Source of the DNA: Candidatus Bathyarchaeota archaeon
GTDB lineage: Archaea > Thermoproteota > Bathyarchaeia > Bathyarchaeales > Bathycorpusculaceae
Assembly (NCBI GenBank): GCA_022865885.1
Contig: JALHSQ010000127.1
Span: 124,001-188,000, forward strand
Direction: 5' to 3'
DNA: 64,000 nucleotides
Every line of letters begins with the position of its first letter. Position 1 is the stretch's first letter. The position numbers and the translations under genes were made by a program. Below are positions 59,559 through 64,000 of the stretch, one piece after another. The notes below the pieces were generated by a model. That model saw only the letters and a list, made by a program, of their open reading frames with translations. It was not told the DNA's origin and made no database searches.

Positions 59559-60782
59559 GTGATCGAGAACGTGAGGGAACTGTTGAAGGCTCATGAAGGT
59601 TTGAAGCATGAGGTGTACTTGGATAATGAAAACTCGAGTGTTGTGCCTTCAGAAGTAATTGACGCAATGTTGCCTTACTATAATGAACGCGCATATGGCA
59701 ATCCGACATTAACGCATAAGCCCGGCTGGGAAGCCTTCGAAGCGATAATGGAGTCAGCACAAGAAATTGCGGCATTTCTGCGGTGTGGTACGCTTGAGGA
59801 AGTTAATTTCACGCCAGGAGAAACAGAAGCCAACAATTTGGCTCTTATGGGGACGACTCTTTCGATGAAGGACAAGGGAAAGAGAATCATTATCTCAGAG
59901 ATTGAGCCAATAAGCGTGCTGAATGTCACTGATATGCTTCAAAAAAACGGTTTCACCATAACCAAGATCCCCGTTGACAGTGAAGGTTTCATAGACCTTG
60001 AAAGACTAGGAGATGCGGTGAACAATGAAACAATCCTTGTGAGCTTATCAGCCGTAAACCATGAAATTGGAACAATAGAGCCGATTAAAGAAGCATTGGA
60101 AATAGCTAAAGACAAGAATCCTGCAGTGATTTTCCACACTGACGCTTCAGACGCCTTTACCAGAATCCCTTTGAACATGAGAGAACTGAATGTAGACCTC
60201 GCAACAATAAGTAGCTACAAAATCCTAGGACCACGAGGGATAGGCGCCTTGTACACGAAAGAAGGCGTCAAAGTGGAGAGAATCTTGGAGGGCCAGATAG
60301 GCACTCAAAGGCTTTGGCCTGGTGTCGAGAATACCCCCGCCATAGTTGGCTTTGTGAAAGCTTCTGAACTGGCCTTTAACCAGTTTGAAGGAAACGTGAA
60401 ACATATGCAAACCATACGCGACAAACTGATAGATGGAATAGCAGGGTCAGTCCCAGAAATTCGCCTCAATGGACCAAAAGACACTGAAAGGGCGCCTGAT
60501 AATGTGAACATCAGTTTTCGGAAGTGCGAGGGGGAATCTTTGACCATCGAGTTGAGCCTTAAAGGCATATATGTTTCAAGTGGGAGCGCCTGCTCGAGAA
60601 GGCTTCTTCAGCCAAGCCACGTTCTGGTTGCCATCGGAAGAGGATTTGAGGAGGCTCATGGTAGTATTCTAATGAAAGTTACTCGGTACCATACCGAAGA
60701 AGACCTAGACTATGTACTGAGAATAATTCCAGAGGCCGTGAAAAGAATAAGAGGAATTACTGGTTCCACAGGGGTGGCATGA
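59559..60782 (+). CDS. Cysteine desulfurase (IscS/NifS-like)
   Basis: 407 residues from a GTG with AAAGGGTTG before it. Class V aminotransferase fold: VYLDNENSSVVPSEVIDAM, the substrate/PLP region NFTPGETEANNLALMG, VSLSAVNHEIGTIEPIK, IFHTDASDAF, the PLP lysine in ISSYKILGPRGIGALY, and the catalytic cysteine in VSSGSACSRRLL. It abstracts sulfur from cysteine as a persulfide for Fe-S cluster building. Overlaps the IscU-like gene by four bases (ATGA). Confidence 0.92.
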   Translation: MIENVRELLKAHEGLKHEVYLDNENSSVVPSEVIDAMLPYYNERAYGNPTLTHKPGWEAFEAIMESAQEIAAFLRCGTLEEVNFTPGETEANNLALMGTTLSMKDKGKRIIISEIEPISVLNVTDMLQKNGFTITKIPVDSEGFIDLERLGDAVNNETILVSLSAVNHEIGTIEPIKEALEIAKDKNPAVIFHTDASDAFTRIPLNMRELNVDLATISSYKILGPRGIGALYTKEGVKVERILEGQIGTQRLWPGVENTPAIVGFVKASELAFNQFEGNVKHMQTIRDKLIDGIAGSVPEIRLNGPKDTERAPDNVNISFRKCEGESLTIELSLKGIYVSSGSACSRRLLQPSHVLVAIGRGFEEAHGSILMKVTRYHTEEDLDYVLRIIPEAVKRIRGITGSTGVA

Positions 60783-61285
60783 TCATGTCCAGAATGCCCT
60801 TACCATATAATCCCAAAGTACTTGACCTATTCAGAAACCCGAAAAATCTGGGGAAAATGGAAGATGCTACTGTGACAGCCGTTGCAGGAAACCCTATGTG
60901 CGGCGACATGATCACCTTTTACCTGAAAATCAACGAGCATGAAACTATCGAAAAAGCCTCGTTTGAAAGCTATGGTTGCGCTGCTAACATAGCGACCTCA
61001 AGCATAGTAACCGAAATGATTAAAGGAATGAAGCTTGCAGACGCTTGGAACATTTCTTGGAAAAGCGTAGCTGAGGCTGTTGGCGGATTGCCAAGCGTGA
61101 AGTTTCACTGCGGTATCTTGGCTATTGGAGCGTTGAAAAGAGCTATCAGGAAATACTACGCAAACAAGAAATCCTCCCCAGATTGGCTGCAGCAAGAAGC
61201 GAGCTTTGAGGAGGGGCAGGCGTTGGAAGAAGAAGAACTCGCAAAAGCGCTTTCGAAAAGAAGGAAAAAGGAAGGGGTCAGATGA
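60779..61285 (+). CDS. IscU/NifU-type Fe-S scaffold
   Basis: 168 residues. The three cluster cysteines are visible: GNPMCGDMI, SYGCAANIATSS and FHCGILAIGALKRAI, and the family's LPYNPKVLDLFRNPKNLG start. The tail of about 40 residues (DWLQQEASFEEGQALEEEEL...) is an extra acidic/basic extension. Assembles Fe-S clusters from the sulfur delivered by the desulfurases before and after it. Overlaps both neighbours by four bases. Confidence 0.92.
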   Translation: MIMSRMPLPYNPKVLDLFRNPKNLGKMEDATVTAVAGNPMCGDMITFYLKINEHETIEKASFESYGCAANIATSSIVTEMIKGMKLADAWNISWKSVAEAVGGLPSVKFHCGILAIGALKRAIRKYYANKKSSPDWLQQEASFEEGQALEEEELAKALSKRRKKEGVR

Positions 61286-62523
61286 CACTTGATCCCTATA
61301 AAATTCGCGAAGATTTCCCAATTCTGAAACGCAGAATAAATGGCAATCCACTGATCTACTTCGACAATGCTGCGACCTCGCAGAAGCCACGGCAGGTGAT
61401 TGAAGCTATTGTCGACTTCTATGAGAACCACAATGCAAACGTTCACAGAGCCGTTCACACACTCTCACAAGAAGCTTCTGAACTCTATGAAGACGCGCAT
61501 GAAGAAGTTGCGAAGTTCATAAACGCAAAGGGAATCGAGGAAACAGTATTCGTTAGAGGTACAACAGAGGCAATCAATTTGGTTGCTTACTCTTGGGGCC
61601 GTCGCAACCTCAAGAGAGGCGACGAAGTGTTAGTGTCTTTGATGGAGCACCACAGTAACATAGTGCCATGGGAAATCATTTCAGGAATTAGAGGTTCCAA
61701 GGTCAAGTACGTTGAAGTAGACGATGATGGGGCTCTCAACTACAATGCTCTTGAAGACTTGATTTCGAGCAAAACCAGAATCGTCTGCATATCCCACGTC
61801 TCCAATGTCACTGGAATTGTGAACGACATAAAAAGAGTCGCGAAAACAGCACATGACTATGACGCATTGATTCTAGTAGATGGGGCACAGTCTGTCCCAC
61901 ATATGCCTATCGACGCCAGCGACTTGGACGTCGACTTTCTTGCGTTTTCAGGTCACAAAATGCTGGCGCCAACAGGCATAGGTGTTCTATACGGCAAGCG
62001 CGAGCTTCTTGAACAGATGGAACCATTTCAGGGCGGTGGCGAAATGATACGGGAGGTCAACTTCGACCGCAAAGCGAAAAGTTGTTCGATCGTTTGGAAT
62101 AGTCTACCTTGGAAGTTTGAAGCTGGAACACCGCATATCAGTGGTGGCGTCGGTTTGATGGAAGCTGCGAGATATTTGAAACGCGTGGGCATGGACAGAG
62201 TGAAGAAGCATGAGGAAATGCTTACAGGATACGCAATGAGGCGGATGCGTGAATGCTGCAAGAGCATAAGGATTTTTGGGCCCGAAGATCCTTCGGCTAA
62301 GTGCGGCATAATTCCATTTGGTGTTGAGGGCTTGAGTTCTCATGATGTTGCCCTTTTCCTTGACAACTATGGAATCTTGGTTAGAAGTGGTTATCACTGC
62401 GCTCAACCACTGCATGAACGGTTACAGTTGAGTTCTTCAGCTCGAGCTAGCTTCTACATATATAACACTTTAGAGGAAGTTGATCGATTCACAGAAGTCT
62501 TGAAGGAGACTGAACAACTGTAA
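61282..62523 (+). CDS. sufS: Cysteine desulfurase (SufS/CsdA-like)
   Basis: 413 residues. Group II desulfurase: DFPILKRRINGNPLIYFDNAATSQKP, NANVHRAVHTLSQEASELYEDA, the PLP lysine in FSGHKMLAPTGIGVLYG, and the catalytic cysteine in RSGYHCAQPLHERL. A second sulfur donor to the same scaffold; two different desulfurases flanking one IscU is rare. Its stop overlaps the start of the next small gene (TAATG). Confidence 0.92.
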   Translation: MTLDPYKIREDFPILKRRINGNPLIYFDNAATSQKPRQVIEAIVDFYENHNANVHRAVHTLSQEASELYEDAHEEVAKFINAKGIEETVFVRGTTEAINLVAYSWGRRNLKRGDEVLVSLMEHHSNIVPWEIISGIRGSKVKYVEVDDDGALNYNALEDLISSKTRIVCISHVSNVTGIVNDIKRVAKTAHDYDALILVDGAQSVPHMPIDASDLDVDFLAFSGHKMLAPTGIGVLYGKRELLEQMEPFQGGGEMIREVNFDRKAKSCSIVWNSLPWKFEAGTPHISGGVGLMEAARYLKRVGMDRVKKHEEMLTGYAMRRMRECCKSIRIFGPEDPSAKCGIIPFGVEGLSSHDVALFLDNYGILVRSGYHCAQPLHERLQLSSSARASFYIYNTLEEVDRFTEVLKETEQL

Positions 62524-62792
62524 TGGATGCGGTCGAAGACTACGTGGCCAGAACTGAGGGGACGTGCGGTAAGGAAAAAGACGTTATCATCACATTCAAA
62601 TACGACAAGAAAGATGAGGCTATCAAGAAGATTCTGGCAAAGGCCACTCTTAAGAAGTCCATTGCCGGAATAGTCTTCGAAATGACTTTCCGAAGATTCT
62701 CTTTCAGGTTGTATGGAAGTGGCAAGGCTATTTTCCGAGATTTGAACAACAAAGAGGAATTGAATACTCTTCTGTCCGAGCTTCTGTCCTAG
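62523..62792 (+). CDS. Small protein at the end of the Fe-S operon
   Basis: 89 residues. Helix (DYVARTEGTCGKEKDVIITF), then KKDEAIKKILAKATLKKSIA and a strand-rich end (FEMTFRRFSFRLYGSGKAIF, LSELLS). The TAATG overlap with the SufS gene means co-translation. No family recognised; the SCP-like or TATA-box-like repeat shape (FRRFSFRLYGSGKAIF is like a saddle strand) is only a hint. A partner in Fe-S or sulfur work is inferred from position. Confidence 0.55.
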   Translation: MDAVEDYVARTEGTCGKEKDVIITFKYDKKDEAIKKILAKATLKKSIAGIVFEMTFRRFSFRLYGSGKAIFRDLNNKEELNTLLSELLS

Positions 62793-63008
62793 CCTCTTTC
62801 AACTACGCCTCTGAAGAAAACCTTTTTTTTCAGCGCGTGAAAGGGAAACCAAGGGTTATCCTGTCAAGACACGTGTTTTACGCTTTTATTTTCATTTTCG
62901 GTTTTCAGTTGGTCTGGCAGGATCTATGCATAGCTAAGATTAAGGCTGGAATCAAAACAGATATTTGGATCGAGTTTATACTTCCTTAAAGCCCCGATAG
63001 GTGAACGG

Positions 63009-64000
63009 TTGGAAAAACAGGAAATCAGAACCCACTATTCAGGAGCCATAATTTTCGCAGCGAAATTGATGAGTGTCGCCACTGGCATTATTTTTACGTT
63101 GATCGTTGCGAATTCGCTATCAACACCTGATTATGGAGCTTATGGAGCGCTCGTGACTACCATAATCCCGTATTTTACCATAATGTCTGGACCAATATCA
63201 TTCTGGACGATGCGTTTTGCAGCTCGAGGCAAGAGAGGCGCAGTAAAAACGGGCATAGTTGGAAACTTGGCTGTGAGTGCGATCGCCACGTTGGTCTATT
63301 TTGCAGCACTTCCTCTCGTGACAGCTTCTCAAGGACTCAGTAATTATGTGCTAGTATATCTAGTCGCGGCAGCACAGATAGTTGAGCTATATCTGATTAC
63401 AGTTCTTGAAGCTGGTCTACAAGCTAAGAGGCCGCACTTCGTGGGTTACGGCCTTCTAGTGGGTGAAATACTGAAGGTCTTGTTTGTTTACTTGTGTGTT
63501 ATGCGATTGCAGCTGGCGGTTTTGGGTGTAATCCTCACCCTGATAGTGGCATCCGCCATAAAGATAGTGTTCTATTTCGGAATAATAACGAAGGAACTCA
63601 AACAGAAGTTTGTGCTGAGCTACATCAAAGAGTGGTTGAAGGGATCGACCTTTAACCTATACAACATTGGTGGTGACAGACTTGCAGCGTTGATATTTGT
63701 CATGTTGATATACTACGGAAGCACAGAAGGATACGGCTACTACTACGCCTCATTGCAGATTGCAAACATAATCACATATTCGACTTTTCTGGCCTTTGCA
63801 TTAACGCCGAAACTCTTGGCCGATACGAACATCGATGAAGCAACAACCTCCCTGAAGAATGTTCTGCTATTTGCTGTTCCAATGACGGCTGGAGTCATAG
63901 CTATACCCTCCTCATTTCTTCTCTTCTTGAAGGAAACTGGCGATTACACCGTTGCCGCTCCAGTCTTGGTCATATTAGCCATCGACGCTCTAATCTCAAC
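63009..64000 (+). CDS. Polysaccharide flippase (Wzx/MATE-like), N-terminal part
   Basis: About 330 residues from a TTG at 63009 (MEKQEIRTHYSGAIIFAAKL) to the right edge; no stop reached. At least nine hydrophobic helices are visible, including SLSTPDYGAYGALVTTIIPY-like loop after helix 1 (the usual start of oligosaccharide flippases), and VYLCVMRLQLAVLGVILTLI. A basic second loop (RFAARGKRGAVKTG) fits. It moves lipid-linked sugars across the membrane for surface glycans. The full gene needs about 150 more codons. Confidence 0.85.
   Translation, partial: MEKQEIRTHYSGAIIFAAKLMSVATGIIFTLIVANSLSTPDYGAYGALVTTIIPYFTIMSGPISFWTMRFAARGKRGAVKTGIVGNLAVSAIATLVYFAALPLVTASQGLSNYVLVYLVAAAQIVELYLITVLEAGLQAKRPHFVGYGLLVGEILKVLFVYLCVMRLQLAVLGVILTLIVASAIKIVFYFGIITKELKQKFVLSYIKEWLKGSTFNLYNIGGDRLAALIFVMLIYYGSTEGYGYYYASLQIANIITYSTFLAFALTPKLLADTNIDEATTSLKNVLLFAVPMTAGVIAIPSSFLLFLKETGDYTVAAPVLVILAIDALIS

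Noticed and set aside
1-64000. CRISPR array or rRNA gene
   Set aside because: No regularly spaced direct repeats and no recognisable rRNA sequence were seen.

Overview
This window reads as a mesophilic-GC archaeal chromosome. The archaeal markers are a class I lysyl-tRNA synthetase, UPF0147 and UPF0148 proteins, a Hel308-type helicase, the two-subunit phosphomevalonate dehydratase of the archaeal mevalonate pathway, deoxyhypusine synthase, an archaeal DUF2095 protein, a tRNA-Arg(CCG) that only folds after removal of two introns, TATA-type promoters, and frequent GTG/TTG starts behind GGAGG-like sites. The mix (TACK-type informational genes, DUF5752/GT4 pair, many ectodomain proteins) fits best with a Bathyarchaeia-like lineage, but that placement is inference.

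Layout. 1-5.2 kb: an M32 carboxypeptidase running off the left edge, a frameshifted universal stress protein, a frameshifted membrane protein with a winged-helix regulator, and an ABC exporter. 5.3-18.3 kb: tRNA-Glu, the HD hydrolase/phosphomevalonate dehydratase operon, thymidylate kinase, small conserved archaeal proteins, an FAD oxidoreductase, an SPFH/zinc-ribbon membrane operon, lysyl-tRNA synthetase and an M48 protease. 18.4-23.2 kb: a divergent locus with a YkgJ-type metal-binding protein and a GCS2-type ligase on one side, and an RLAN protein, a RimK-like ATP-grasp ligase and an MFS transporter on the other, sharing one symmetric TATA region. This is the best candidate for an undescribed biosynthetic system. 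23.2-30 kb: two convergent deoxyhypusine-synthase paralogs, an eRF1/Pelota-like protein, a nitroreductase, arginyl-tRNA synthetase and a histone-deacetylase-family hydrolase.

30-40 kb is a gene graveyard between and around two tRNA-Arg genes: truncated acetyltransferases, an HTH/integrase chimera, the tail of a DUF3320 helicase-like protein, the head of an MFS transporter, a decayed C45-type peptidase, a further stop-interrupted gene and a frameshifted EamA permease, with a PD-(D/E)XK nuclease and two intact GNATs among them. 40.5-41.9 kb holds a GT4 glycosyltransferase.

42-47.5 kb is a compact integrated element: HTH and ribbon-helix-helix regulators, a zinc/coiled-coil protein, small acidic and membrane proteins, a divergent RHH repressor and a tyrosine integrase. 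A 14-bp repeat stands in front of both the first gene and the integrase, and a cluster of GTGGAAT boxes lies at the left end.

47.6-64 kb returns to housekeeping and envelope genes: DUF2095, a large membrane-anchored ectodomain protein, a ferredoxin, a second deacetylase overlapping an asparagine-synthase-like gene that lacks the glutaminase cysteine, adenylosuccinate lyase, a secreted metzincin-like protease, Hel308, a tight Fe-S assembly operon (IscS-like, IscU-like, SufS-like, small protein) and the start of a polysaccharide flippase. Several otherwise intact genes are broken by single-base changes in homopolymers, so sequencing error must be considered before calling them pseudogenes.
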